Source: Skermanella aerolata KACC 11604
Lineage (GTDB): Bacteria > Pseudomonadota > Alphaproteobacteria > Azospirillales > Azospirillaceae
Assembly (NCBI RefSeq): GCF_000936425.1
Contig: NZ_AVFK01000009.1
Span: forward strand, 1-64,000
Reading direction: 5' to 3'
DNA: 64,000 nt
Below the pieces are notes generated by a model. The model saw only the letters and a program-made list of their open reading frames with translations, had not been told where the DNA came from and made no database searches. Both the position numbers and the translations under genes were made by a program. Of the stretch, positions 56,337 to 64,000 are shown piece after piece (position 1 is the first letter of the stretch; every line of letters begins with the position of its first letter).

Positions 56337-57383
56337 ATGAATATCGTTACCGCATGGTTCCGCCGGAACTTCGCCAACCCCCAGGTGGTGCTGCTCGCCA
56401 TCCTTCTGATAGCCGGCTTCGGCATCCTCGCGGTCGCCGCCGACACCCTGGCGCCGCTGATCGCCAGCATCGTCATCGCCTATCTCCTGGACGGCGCGAT
56501 CACCCTGCTGGAGCGCTGCCGGGTACCGCGCGGACTGGCGGTCGGCCTGATCTTCTCGCTGTTCGTCGCCGCCTTGCTGGCGATCTTCCTGATCCTGTTG
56601 CCCCTGCTGCTGACCCAGATCGCCCAGCTCGTCCAGCAGCTCCCGGCGATCCTCACCCTGACGCAGGACCTGATCCTGGAACTGCCCGAGCGGTATCCCG
56701 ACCTGTTCGAAGACCAGCAGATCCGCGAGTTCCTGGCGTCGTTCCGCAACGACCTGATCCTGATGGGGCAGCGGATCCTCAGCGCGTCGGTCGCGTGGCT
56801 GCCGGCCGTGGTCAACGTGGTCGTCTATCTGGTCCTGATGCCGATGCTGGTCTTCTTCTTCCTGAAGGACAAGGACCTGATCCTGAACTGGGTCCTCAAG
56901 TTCCTGCCGCCGGAGCGGCCTCTGGCCGATCAGGTCTGGCGGGAAGTGGACGCGGAGATCGGCGGCTATGTCCGGGGCAAGATCTACGAGTTCCTGATCG
57001 TCGCGGCGGTGACATATCTGGCGTTCGTGCTGCTGGACCTTCAGTTCAGCGCCTTGCTGGCGATCGTGACCGGCGTGTCGACCTTCATCCCCTATATCGG
57101 CGTGGCGCTCGCCGCCTTGCCGGTCGCGGTGATCGCCTACGCGCAATGGGGAATGGGGCCGGATTTCCTCTGGGTGATGGGCGCCTATGCGGTGATCCAG
57201 CTGATCGACGGCAACGTCCTGGCCCCGCTCCTGCTGTCGGAGGTCGTCAACCTGCACCCGACCGCCGTCATCGTGGCATTGCTGGTGTTCGGCAGCATCT
57301 GGGGGTTCTGGGGCATCTTCTTCGCCATCCCGCTGGCGACACTCGTCCATGCGGTTCTCAACGCATGGCCGCGGGGAAAATGA
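56337..57383 (+). CDS. AI-2E family (PerM/TqsA-like) membrane transporter
   Basis: 348 residues, about eight helices, with family landmarks LIASIVIAYLLDGAITLLER, VYLVLMPMLVFFFLKDKDLI, TGVSTFIPYIGVALAALPVA and DGNVLAPLLLSEVVNLHPTA. Members export small molecules or act as Na+/H+ antiporters; the family name does not prove autoinducer-2 transport. It converges on the PepSY gene across 48 bases that can form a GGG-GGC...GCC-CCC hairpin. Confidence 0.9.
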   Translation: MNIVTAWFRRNFANPQVVLLAILLIAGFGILAVAADTLAPLIASIVIAYLLDGAITLLERCRVPRGLAVGLIFSLFVAALLAIFLILLPLLLTQIAQLVQQLPAILTLTQDLILELPERYPDLFEDQQIREFLASFRNDLILMGQRILSASVAWLPAVVNVVVYLVLMPMLVFFFLKDKDLILNWVLKFLPPERPLADQVWREVDAEIGGYVRGKIYEFLIVAAVTYLAFVLLDLQFSALLAIVTGVSTFIPYIGVALAALPVAVIAYAQWGMGPDFLWVMGAYAVIQLIDGNVLAPLLLSEVVNLHPTAVIVALLVFGSIWGFWGIFFAIPLATLVHAVLNAWPRGK

Positions 57384-57431
57384 CGGGACCGCACGAAAGG
57401 GCAAGATGGTGGGGAAGGCCGAAGCCCTCCC

Positions 57432-57689
57432 TCAGTCGCTCCGGATCTCGCCCGAGACGGGATCTATCCTGATTTCGCGATCGCCGCCGTTCCGGGTCCG
57501 GTATTCGACTTCGTAGTAACCGTCATCGTCCCAGTCGACATCCTCGATATAGGCCACGTCGTCGTTCTGCTCGACGATGGCGATCAGTTGGGACAGCGGC
57601 CGGGCGTTCTGGGGCGGCGCGTCGGCCAGTGCCGGTATGGCCGCACACATCGTCCCGGCGGCCAGGATCGCGGCAAGTCCTCTCGACAT
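57432..57689 (-). CDS. Small exported PepSY-domain protein
   Basis: 85 residues: signal peptide (GLAAILAAGTMCAAIPALA) plus one PepSY domain with the typical ending YEVEYRTRNGGDREIRIDPV then SGEI. PepSY domains bind or inhibit proteases and sensors in the periplasm. GGAG lies eight bases before the ATG. It may form a unit with the hypothetical gene upstream on the same strand. Confidence 0.85.
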   Translation of the reverse strand: MSRGLAAILAAGTMCAAIPALADAPPQNARPLSQLIAIVEQNDDVAYIEDVDWDDDGYYEVEYRTRNGGDREIRIDPVSGEIRSD

Positions 57690-57734
57690 CGACTACTCCT
57701 GCGGTTTGCGTCACGACATCTTCGTCTTCAGGGA

Positions 57735-58256
57735 TCAGTTGGAGTCCCGGCGCGCCTGACCGGCCTTGACGGCCTGTGACACCCGGCCGATCTCGCGGGG
57801 ATCGACGCTGACCGTCGGTTCCGGGTTCTCGACCATCGTCATGGATCGATTGGCGGTCCGCCCCGAACTGGGGTGATGGCGCACCCGGTTTTCGCGTTTC
57901 AATTCCAGCGCACGGCGGGCGTAGTCACCCTGACCATTGGGTTTTTCCGCTTTCCTGATCCGCGCCAACTCCCGGTTGACGCGCTTCAACGCACCGGAAA
58001 GGATCTCGCCCTTGCGCTCGGTGCCGGTGTTGTCGCTGGCGGCGACCGTTCCGCGAGGTTCGGCCTTGCCGCGCATCTCGCGGCGCTGCTGCTGGGCACG
58101 ATCCCGCGCCTTCCTGCGGTATTCGCGGAGCAATTTAAGACTGTCGCTCAAAGCTTCCCTGGAGAGCTCGCAAATCGCCGGATAGTGGGTTTGCTCGACG
58201 ACCTCGAACTCCTTTGCGGTCAGCGCCCGCTTTTCAGTAGAGATGGGTACACTCAT
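57735..58256 (-). CDS. Hypothetical basic soluble protein (173 aa)
   Basis: No signal peptide or membrane segment. The central part is a charged helix (SDSLKLLREYRRKARDRAQQ and LKRVNRELARIRKAEKPNGQ), ending in a basic tail. I recognise no family. The start at ATG 58256 (MSVPISTEKR) is chosen because GGGAGG sits six bases upstream; an ATG two codons earlier is too close. Codon use fits the host. It lies between the PepSY gene and the sigma54 activator on the same strand. Confidence 0.75.
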   Translation of the reverse strand: MSVPISTEKRALTAKEFEVVEQTHYPAICELSREALSDSLKLLREYRRKARDRAQQQRREMRGKAEPRGTVAASDNTGTERKGEILSGALKRVNRELARIRKAEKPNGQGDYARRALELKRENRVRHHPSSGRTANRSMTMVENPEPTVSVDPREIGRVSQAVKAGQARRDSN

Positions 58257-58341
58257 GAACATCCTCCCTGGTCTTCCGATCGGTGTCCTCAGTTAGACTC
58301 TCGTCAGGATTTTTCAGGTCTTGATTTCCATGTTTTTTAAC

Positions 58342-60288
58342 TCAGATCTTCCGCCGACCCGTCCTCTCGAACCCAATACCAAGTGCCTTGATGCGGGATG
58401 AAAGTGTCGTCGGCCGCATGCCCAGCAGATCCGCGGCCCCTCCTGCGCCCGACACCTTTCCGCCGGCTGCATCCAGCGCCGCGAGGATGCTCGCGCGCTC
58501 CCGCTCGCGAAGGTCGTTTCGCGTTTCGATCTGCCGCGTCCCGATCCGCGATACGGCTCCCTCCTCCGCATCGGCGCGAGGCTCCTCCGTCCGGACCGGA
58601 GGCGCCGGCAGGTCGATGTGGATGCGGCCCTGCCGTGCCAGGATCGCGGCCCGCTCGATCACGTTCTGAAGCTCGCGGACATTGCCGGGCCAAGTGTAGG
58701 CCATCAGCCTGCGGACATCGCCTTCGCTCAGCGTCAGGTCGCCCGAGTTCAGCTTGCCGCTGACGTCGCGCAGGAAATGCGTGGCCAATATCGGAATGTC
58801 CTCGGCCCGGCTGCGCAACGACGGAGATTCGATCGGGAAGACGTTCAGGCGGAAATACAGGTCCTGCCGGAAACGCCCCTGCTCGACCTCGGCGCGCAGA
58901 TCCCGGTTGGTCGCGGCGACGATGCGGACATCGACCTTCCGCGTCCTCTCCTCCCCGACCCGCTCGAACTGCCCTTCCTGGAGCACACGCAGCAGCTTGC
59001 CTTGGAGCGCCAGCGGGATCTCGCCGACTTCGTCCAGGAACAGCGTGCCGCCGTCGGCCAGCTCGAACCGCCCGACCCGGTCGCGCATCGCCCCGGTGAA
59101 GGCGCCGCGCGCATGGCCGAAGAACTCGCTCTCGAACAGCTCACGCGGGATGGCAGCACAGTTCACCCGTATCAGCGGACGCTCGCTGCGCCGGCTCGCG
59201 TCGTGGATCGCCCGCGCGATCAGTTCCTTGCCGGTTCCGGACTCGCCTGTCACCAGCACGCTGGCATCGGTCGGGGCGACCAGTTCGACCTGCCGGAGGA
59301 TGTGCTGGATGGCGCCGCTCCGGCCGATGATGCCCCGGTGCTTGCCGGTGATCCGGATTTCTTCCTGGAGATAGGCGTTCTCCAGTTCGAGCCGCTCGCG
59401 CAGCCGGTCGACCTCGGCCAGGGCCGCGCGCAGGCGCTCGTCGGCCTCCCGCCGCTGCGTTATGTCACGGAACACCACGACCGCTCCGATGACCCGCGCG
59501 CCACTGCGGATCGGCGTGCTGGTGTACTCGACCCAGACCGGCCGGCCATCGCGCCGCCAGAACACCTCGTCGGACACCCGCCGGACGCGCCCCTCACGGA
59601 ACGCCATGTAGATCGGGCAGTCTTCCTCCGGATAGTGCGTGCCGTCGGGCCGGTGGTGGTGGACGATCGCGTGGACGTTCTGTCCGAGCAGGTCTTCCGC
59701 GGACCATCCCAGGATGCGTTCCGCCGCCGGGTTGACGAAGGTCGTCTTGCCCTCCGCGTCGATGCCGTAGATCCCCTCGCCCGCGGCCTGGAGGATGAGC
59801 TGGCTTTCCCGCTCGATGTTCTGGAACACCCGCTGGACACGCCGCCATTCGCCGATGCCGTCGCGCATGTAAAGCTCGGCCTCGGCATCGATCTCGCGCC
59901 GCCGGTGACCGTCCAGATCGTACAGCGTCAGCAGGATCGCCGGCCCTTCCTGGCCACCCTCGGCCAGCAGCACCCCGGAATACTCCAGCCGCAGTTCGGC
60001 TTCCCCCGCATGGAGGGGCGCCAGCCCGCGCGACCAGTAGGAGCCCCGGTTCAGCACCGCCTCGGTGAAGACGACGAGTTGCGCCTCCTGCCCCCGGTGC
60101 AGATCCGTGACCGGCGTGACGCGCAACCGCTGGCGATCCTGACCGAGCAGGCGGCAAGCGGCGGGATTGGCGTCCAGGATGCGGCCGGAGGCCGGATCGA
60201 CGATCAGCGTCGCCTCGATCCCACAGTCGAACGCAACGCCCCAATTGACGAAATCTCGTGAATCCATCCACGAGTTTTCGTCATTCAC
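58342..60288 (-). CDS. PAS-domain sigma54-dependent enhancer-binding regulator
   Basis: 648 residues. The N-terminal part (about 1-300) holds two PAS domains ([40 protein letters not shown] with CPIYM). A linker coiled coil is followed by the AAA+ domain with Walker A GESGTGKE, the sigma54-contacting GAFTGA loop and Walker [13 protein letters not shown] Fis-type DNA-binding domain ([33 protein letters not shown]) ends it. It activates sigma54 promoters. The start is taken as GTG 60288; ATG 60267 is possible. It is divergent from cynS, whose upstream region has a -24/-12 promoter and tandem palindromes, so cynS is the likely target. Confidence 0.93.
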   Translation of the reverse strand: MNDENSWMDSRDFVNWGVAFDCGIEATLIVDPASGRILDANPAACRLLGQDRQRLRVTPVTDLHRGQEAQLVVFTEAVLNRGSYWSRGLAPLHAGEAELRLEYSGVLLAEGGQEGPAILLTLYDLDGHRRREIDAEAELYMRDGIGEWRRVQRVFQNIERESQLILQAAGEGIYGIDAEGKTTFVNPAAERILGWSAEDLLGQNVHAIVHHHRPDGTHYPEEDCPIYMAFREGRVRRVSDEVFWRRDGRPVWVEYTSTPIRSGARVIGAVVVFRDITQRREADERLRAALAEVDRLRERLELENAYLQEEIRITGKHRGIIGRSGAIQHILRQVELVAPTDASVLVTGESGTGKELIARAIHDASRRSERPLIRVNCAAIPRELFESEFFGHARGAFTGAMRDRVGRFELADGGTLFLDEVGEIPLALQGKLLRVLQEGQFERVGEERTRKVDVRIVAATNRDLRAEVEQGRFRQDLYFRLNVFPIESPSLRSRAEDIPILATHFLRDVSGKLNSGDLTLSEGDVRRLMAYTWPGNVRELQNVIERAAILARQGRIHIDLPAPPVRTEEPRADAEEGAVSRIGTRQIETRNDLRERERASILAALDAAGGKVSGAGGAADLLGMRPTTLSSRIKALGIGFERTGRRKI

Positions 60289-60298
60289 GAGTTCTCGT
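60248..60298. promoter_or_regulatory. Three tandem palindromes, probable enhancer sites for the sigma54 regulator
   Basis: Copies are ACGAAATCTCGT (60248-60259), ACGAGTTTTCGT (60270-60281) and ACGAG-TT-CTCGT (60287-60298, perfect). They lie 60-110 bases upstream of the cynS -24/-12 element, the usual place for activator sites. Two of them fall inside the first codons of the regulator gene, so binding could also repress it. Confidence 0.6.
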
Positions 60299-60320
60299 CA
60301 ACTCCTCTTCCTCACGAAAG

Positions 60321-60334
60321 GGCGGAATTCCGCC
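60321..60334. promoter_or_regulatory. Perfect 14-base palindrome upstream of the cynS promoter
   Basis: GGCGGAATTCCGCC is fully self-complementary and lies between the tandem enhancer-like sites and the -24/-12 element. It may be another regulator's site; it has no resemblance to the ACGAG palindromes. Confidence 0.4.
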
Positions 60335-60355
60335 GATTTTCCGCAAAAGACAGAT

Positions 60356-60371
60356 TGGTACACCGCTTGCT
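60356..60371 (+). promoter_or_regulatory. Sigma54 (-24/-12) promoter of cynS
   Basis: TGGTACACCGCTTGCT matches the TGGCAC-N5-TTGCW consensus with the required GG (60357-60358) and GC (60369-60370) ten bases apart. The expected start site is near 60382, about 49 bases before the cynS ATG. It fits the divergent sigma54 activator. Confidence 0.75.
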
Positions 60372-60430
60372 GAACACCTCCACAGGCGCCCGACAACGTT
60401 CCGATTCCGCCACTTAAAGGAAGATCCGCC

Positions 60431-60877
60431 ATGAAGCGCGAAGCCGTCACCGAAAAGATCCTCAGTAAGAAGCGCCTCAAGGGCCTGTCCTGGGCCGAGA
60501 TCAACGGCCGTATCGGCGGCTGCTCGCCGGTGCTGATCACCGCGGCCCTGCTGGGCCAGATGAAGCTGACCCGGGAGCAGGCAGCCGTCGCCGCAGACAT
60601 CTTCGAACTCGACGACGAGGAAACCCTGCTCCTCCAGGAGATCCCCTATCGCGGTTCCCTGCCGACCGCCGTCCCGACCGATCCGCTGATCTACCGTTTC
60701 TACGAGCTCGTGTCGGTCTATGGAACGACCTGGAAGGAGTTGATCCAGGAGGAATACGGCGACGGCATCATGAGTGCCATCGACTTCGACATGGTGATGG
60801 AGCGGAAGCCGGATCCCAAGGGCGACCGTGTCCAGATCACGATGTCGGGCAAGTTCCTGCCTTACAAGTCCTACTGA
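60431..60877 (+). CDS. cynS: Cyanate hydratase (cyanase)
   Basis: 148 residues, the usual size. Cyanase turns cyanate and bicarbonate into ammonia and CO2, detoxifying cyanate and supplying nitrogen. The N-terminal helix-turn-helix-like part (KRLKGLSWAEINGRIGGCSP) and the C-terminal catalytic domain are complete, with Arg and Glu in YRFYELVSVYG and Ser in DGIMSAIDFDM. AAAGGAAG lies before the ATG. It is driven by a sigma54-type promoter; no cynABD transporter or carbonic anhydrase is adjacent, but a formate/nitrite-type channel follows. Confidence 0.97.
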   Translation: MKREAVTEKILSKKRLKGLSWAEINGRIGGCSPVLITAALLGQMKLTREQAAVAADIFELDDEETLLLQEIPYRGSLPTAVPTDPLIYRFYELVSVYGTTWKELIQEEYGDGIMSAIDFDMVMERKPDPKGDRVQITMSGKFLPYKSY

Positions 60878-60883
60878 GAAGGT

Positions 60884-60904
60884 ATCGGGCGATGGCCGCC
60901 CGAT
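60884..60904 (+). terminator. Hairpin after cynS
   Basis: ATCGGGCG at 60884-60891 and CGCCCGAT at 60897-60904 form a perfect 8-bp stem with a 5-base loop, six bases after the cynS stop. No T-run follows. Confidence 0.5.
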
Positions 60905-60907
60905 CGA

Positions 60908-60987
60908 GGAACCATGCGCCTGTCACGAGAACCATATCGCCATGCGGTTCCCGTACGAGCACCGGCACGCCATCGGCGCATGGTTCC
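60908..60987. repeat. 13-base inverted repeat with nested hairpin
   Basis: GGAACCATGCGCC at 60908-60920 and its exact complement GGCGCATGGTTCC at 60975-60987 enclose a second pair, GAACC and GGTTC. The whole 80-base stretch could fold into a branched RNA or mark the ends of a small mobile element. No transposase is present. Confidence 0.5.
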
Positions 60988-61499
60988 GGATCTGGCTAAC
61001 CTTCGTTCAATGCGCTGAAATTTTTGGCAAGTCATGCTTTTAAAACGAGCATTCTTGCACAAGAAATTCTTTCACCTTCAGAGAGTCTGGATTGGCATTT
61101 GCTCTTCTTTCACTAATACAGACGGTTCTGATCAGCGGAGCGATTTATCTCTTGATCGCAAACTCAGTTTCGGAGTAGAAGAATTTTGTCAGAATTTACT
61201 TCGATCCAGAGAGCTTTCTCCTGGGATAACAGAAGTAATGATGCCGCAACGGCGCGGCGCATCCTGACATCATCGCCCATCGGGCGGACAGCAACGGTGC
61301 TGTGTGATCGCGACACTGCTTCCTTGGGAAGCGGGATCGCGGGAACGCGGCGCCATGCCTCGTTCCACAGCACGACCATCGAAGAAGGCGCTCCTCGCGG
61401 GGCGCCCAGCATTCCGCGTGCCCTGTTCTGCGGGTGAGCGGTACCGACCGAACCTTATCCGATCTCCGCCGGATACGATCCTCCAGGAAGGACCAAGCA

Positions 61500-62339
61500 A
61501 TGTCTTATCTCGCCCCCGCCGAATTCGTCACCAAGATGGTGGACGCCGGTGAGTCCAAGATCTTCATGTCGACCCGCGACACGCTGATCCGCGCCTATAT
61601 GGCCGGAGCGATCCTGGCGCTCGCCGCGGTCTTCGCGGTGACGGTGGCCGTGCAGACCGGCATTCCGATCGTCGGCGCGATCCTGTTTCCGGTCGGTTTC
61701 TGCATGCTCTACCTGCTGGGCTTCGACCTGCTGACGGGCGTCTTCACCCTGACGCCGCTGGCCCTTCTCGACAAGCGGCCGGGTGTCACCGTGGCCGGCG
61801 TGCTGCGCAACTGGGGGCTCGTGTTCGTCGGCAACTTCGCCGGTGCGCTGACCGTGGCGCTGATGATGGCGATCGTCTTCACCAACGGCTTCACGACGGC
61901 GCCGGACGCCGTCGGCCAGAAGATCGGATCGATCGGCGAATCCCGCACCGTCGGCTACGCCGCCCATGGCGCCGCCGGCATGCTCACGCTCTTCATCCGC
62001 GGCGTGCTGTGCAACTGGATGGTCTCGACCGGTGTCGTGGGGGCCATGCTATCGACCTCCGTTCCCGGCAAGGTCATCGCGATGTGGATGCCCATCATGC
62101 TGTTCTTCGGCATGGCCTTCGAGCACTCGGTCGTCAACATGTTCCTGTTCCCGTCGGGCCTGATGCTGGGCGGCAACTTCTCGATCATGGACTACATGAT
62201 CTGGAACGAGATCCCGACCGTCCTGGGCAACTTGGTCGGCGGACTGGCCTTCGTCGGCCTCACCCTCTATTCCACCCATATCAAGACGGGCGCCAAGCGC
62301 ACCGTCGACCGGCGCCCGCTGCGCGTAGCGGCCGAGTAG
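61500..62339 (+). CDS. Formate/nitrite transporter family (FocA/NirC-like) channel
   Basis: 279 residues, six helices. Family features include the N-terminal AEFVTKMVDAGESKIFMSTR, LGFDLLTGVFTLTPLALLDK, FIRGVLCNWMVSTGVVGAML, MPIMLFFGMAFEHSVVNMFL and GNLVGGLAFVGLTLYSTH. These channels pass formate, nitrite or hydrosulfide with protons. Beside cyanase and a phosphatase-kinase of the type found near nitrate/nitrite genes, nitrite or possibly cyanate/bicarbonate is the likely cargo; this is inference. AGGAAGG precedes the ATG. Confidence 0.9.
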   Translation: MSYLAPAEFVTKMVDAGESKIFMSTRDTLIRAYMAGAILALAAVFAVTVAVQTGIPIVGAILFPVGFCMLYLLGFDLLTGVFTLTPLALLDKRPGVTVAGVLRNWGLVFVGNFAGALTVALMMAIVFTNGFTTAPDAVGQKIGSIGESRTVGYAAHGAAGMLTLFIRGVLCNWMVSTGVVGAMLSTSVPGKVIAMWMPIMLFFGMAFEHSVVNMFLFPSGLMLGGNFSIMDYMIWNEIPTVLGNLVGGLAFVGLTLYSTHIKTGAKRTVDRRPLRVAAE

Positions 62340-62357
62340 GTCCAGTCGCTCGGATGT

Positions 62358-62375
62358 CCGGCCCAACTGGGCCGG
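62358..62375 (+). terminator. Hairpin between the channel and the phosphatase-kinase
   Basis: CCGGCCC at 62358-62364 and GGGCCGG at 62369-62375 form a 7-bp stem with an AACT loop in the 56-base gap. It may reduce read-through rather than end the transcript, as no T-run follows. Confidence 0.4.
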
Positions 62376-62395
62376 GCTTCCGCCATGGGGTGCGC

Positions 62396-64000
62396 ATGTC
62401 AGGCAAACTGGCCGTTTCGATCGGGCAGCATTCCGATCCGGGCCGCAAGGACCGGAACCAGGACTTCCACGGGGCACTGCTCCCGGAAGGACGCGTCCTC
62501 GCGTCCAAAGGCATCGCGCTGGCGCTCGCCGACGGCATCTCCTCCAGCGCGGTCGGCGGGATCGCCTCGGAATCGGCGGTCAAGAGTTTCCTCACCGACT
62601 ACTACTGCACATCAGACGCCTGGTCGGTCAAGACGTCGGCCCAACGCGTCATCGATGCGGCCAATTCCTGGCTCCATGCGGAAACCAGGCGCGGCCGGCA
62701 TGCCCATGACCCCGACCGGGGCTATGTCTGCACGCTGAGCGCCCTGGTGCTGAAGTCGCGCAGCGCGCACCTCTTCCACATCGGCGACTGCCGGGTCTTC
62801 CGCGTCGTGGGCGAGACGCTCGAGCAGCTGACCGAGGATCACCGGGTCGTGATTTCCTCGCAGGAAAACTATCTCGGGCGGGCGCTGGGCGCGGCGCCTA
62901 GCGTCGAGATCGACTACCGCCTCCTCGACCTCAGTCCGGGCGACGTATTCGTGCTCGCCACCGACGGCGTCTACGAGCATGTCCCGCCGCGCAGCATCAC
63001 GCAGGCCATCGCGGCATCCAGCGGCGATCTCGACCTTGCCGCCCGGCGGGTCGTCGAAGAAGCGCTGGCCCGGGGCAGCCCCGACAACCTCACGATCCAG
63101 ATCGCGCGCATCGACACCCTGCCGGACGGAGACGTCGGCGATCTGCTCGGCCGCACCGATACCCTCCCCGCCTCACCCTTGCCGGAAGCACCCGGCGACT
63201 TCGACGGCTACCGCCTCCTGCGGCAGCTCCATTCCAGCAGTCGCAGCCACATCTTCCTGGCGACCAACGGGGAAACGGGCGGGGAAACGGGCGGGGAAAC
63301 CGGCGAGAAGGTCGCGCTCAAGCTTCCCTCGATCGACCTGCGTGAAAACGAAGCCTATCTCCGGCGCTTCATGATGGAGGAGTGGATAGCGCGGCGCATC
63401 GGCAGTCCGCACGTGCTCAAGGCCGCGGCCCCCGGACGCCGGCAAAACTTCCTCTACACGGCTACCGAATACGTCGAAGGCCGGACCTTGCGGCAATGGA
63501 TGTTCGACAATCCCCATCCCGATCTCGAGACGGTGCGCGGCATCGTCGAGCAGATCGGCAAAGGTCTGCGGGCTTTCCATCGTCTGGAAATGGTTCACCA
63601 GGACCTGCGCCCCGAGAACATCATGATCGACCGCGACGGCGCCGTGAAGATCATCGATTTCGGCTCGACCACGGTAGCCGGCGTCCGCGAAGCAGCACCC
63701 GAGTTCGACGATGACGAGATACTCGGGACGGTACAGTACGCAGCACCCGAATATTTCCTGGGCCATCCGGGAACGGAGCGGTCCGACCTCTTCTCGCTCG
63801 GGGTCGTGACCTACGAGATGCTGACCGGCAGGCTCCCCTACGGCGCGGAGGTCGCGAAGGCCCGCAGCCGCAAGGCACAGGGCCGGCTCCGCTATGCGAC
63901 GGCGCGGAACGGGTCACGCCGCATTCCCGACTGGCTGGACGATGCCCTGCGCCGCGCGGTCCATCCCGATCCGCTGAAGCGCCACGAAGCGGTCTCCGAG
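62396..64000 (+). CDS. Fused PP2C phosphatase and Ser/Thr protein kinase (3' end outside window)
   Basis: 535 codons are visible and the frame is still open at the edge. Residues 1-~245 are a PP2C phosphatase (DRNQDFHGALLPEG, LALADGISSSAVGGIASESA, HIGDCRVFR, LATDGVYEHV, GSPDNLT). From about 262 a kinase follows: the catalytic loop is HQDLRPENI, then IDFGSTT and YAAPEYFLG, with a Lys in KVALKLPS. The glycine-rich ATP loop is replaced by QLHSSSRSHIFLA. A GGET repeat lies before the Lys. Similar fusions occur next to nitrate/nitrite assimilation genes in Pseudomonas, so it may tune the neighbouring nitrogen genes. The missing end often carries a membrane anchor. Confidence 0.92.
   Translation, partial: MSGKLAVSIGQHSDPGRKDRNQDFHGALLPEGRVLASKGIALALADGISSSAVGGIASESAVKSFLTDYYCTSDAWSVKTSAQRVIDAANSWLHAETRRGRHAHDPDRGYVCTLSALVLKSRSAHLFHIGDCRVFRVVGETLEQLTEDHRVVISSQENYLGRALGAAPSVEIDYRLLDLSPGDVFVLATDGVYEHVPPRSITQAIAASSGDLDLAARRVVEEALARGSPDNLTIQIARIDTLPDGDVGDLLGRTDTLPASPLPEAPGDFDGYRLLRQLHSSSRSHIFLATNGETGGETGGETGEKVALKLPSIDLRENEAYLRRFMMEEWIARRIGSPHVLKAAAPGRRQNFLYTATEYVEGRTLRQWMFDNPHPDLETVRGIVEQIGKGLRAFHRLEMVHQDLRPENIMIDRDGAVKIIDFGSTTVAGVREAAPEFDDDEILGTVQYAAPEYFLGHPGTERSDLFSLGVVTYEMLTGRLPYGAEVAKARSRKAQGRLRYATARNGSRRIPDWLDDALRRAVHPDPLKRHEAVSE
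63269..63304 (+). repeat. Three tandem 12-base units inside the kinase gene
   Basis: The unit GGGGAAACGGGC occurs three times (last copy with one change), encoding GETG three times between the kinase beta strands. It keeps the frame and could expand or contract by slippage. Confidence 0.85.

Larger units (their letters stand above)
60878..61499. other. Intergenic region between cynS and the FNT channel
   Basis: About 620 bases. It contains the cynS terminator-like hairpin, a 13-base inverted repeat (60908-60920 and 60975-60987), an AT-rich stretch (about 61015-61200) and then GC-rich sequence. Short open frames here are unconvincing. The AT-rich part may hold a promoter for the channel gene; no -24/-12 element with correct spacing was found. 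Confidence 0.45.

Noticed and set aside
58618-60261. Plus-strand open frame of 547 codons opposite the sigma54 regulator
   Set aside because: Antisense shadow; the AAA+ motifs on the minus strand are decisive.
61020-61100. Second sigma54 promoter near TGGCAAGTCATGC upstream of the FNT channel
   Set aside because: GG and GC are eight bases apart instead of ten, which is not permitted for sigma54 promoters.
61034-61267. Plus-strand frame of 77 codons between cynS and the FNT channel
   Set aside because: AT-rich, no family resemblance and no ribosome-binding site; probably chance.

Overview
The window is about 64 kb of GC-rich chromosome. Its protein sequences and gene order look alphaproteobacterial: str operon, RpoH-type sigma factor, hisZ-purA pair, cyoABCD-surf1, and many PQQ and c-type periplasmic oxidases. 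I infer a member of the Rhodospirillales close to Azospirillum or Skermanella. That placement comes from protein style only, not from a marker-gene tree. No CRISPR array, phage or complete insertion sequence was seen.

Layout. 1-3.1 kb (minus strand): the str operon rpsL-rpsG-EF-G-tuf, with tuf cut by the window edge. The EF-G copy has changed GTPase motifs. 3.7-7.6 kb: a single-domain response regulator, a rhomboid protease, an rpoH sigma factor behind a sigma32-like promoter, a small antisense gene and a HAD hydrolase. 7.6-14.9 kb (minus): mgtE, maeB, a Nudix hydrolase and a PAS-GGDEF-EAL protein. 15.3-23.8 kb (plus): a surface-polysaccharide cluster with ABC permease, ATPase with a carbohydrate-recognition tail, an FkbM-type methyltransferase carrying a very regular heptad-repeat coiled coil, a giant multi-module glycosyltransferase and a flippase. 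23.9-27.5 kb: tRNA-Leu(GAG), lipB, purA, hisZ. 27.7-34.6 kb: a TrkH-type K+ transporter, an amidase, an SDR enzyme and membrane PQQ glucose dehydrogenase.

34.6-39 kb: a quinone/hydroquinone detoxification group (two ring-cleaving dioxygenases around an esterase) divergent from a LysR regulator, then an SDR. 39.4-45.4 kb: an AT-rich orphan glycosyltransferase, then surf1 and the cytochrome bo3 oxidase operon cyoABCD. 45.7-47.1 kb: an MFS transporter, followed by a decayed stretch. 47.9-55 kb: a periplasmic oxidation cluster with a probable lanthanide-type PQQ alcohol dehydrogenase, cytochrome c, two unknown exported proteins, a 2Fe-2S protein and a Tat-exported molybdenum hydroxylase. It is closed by an exported hypothetical protein and a REP-like palindrome pair. 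55-58.3 kb: maleylacetate reductase, an AI-2E family permease, a PepSY protein and a hypothetical protein. 58.3-64 kb: a sigma54-dependent activator divergent from cyanase (cynS) with a clear -24/-12 promoter and tandem palindromes, a formate/nitrite-type channel and a fused PP2C phosphatase-Ser/Thr kinase that runs off the window.

The best candidates for unusual biology are four: the EF-G paralogue inside the str operon; the heptad-ruler methyltransferase joined to an ABC-type O-polysaccharide exporter; the lanthanide-motif alcohol dehydrogenase/Mo-hydroxylase chain with two unknown periplasmic partners; and the cyanase-FNT channel-phosphatase/kinase module under a sigma54 enhancer-binding protein.
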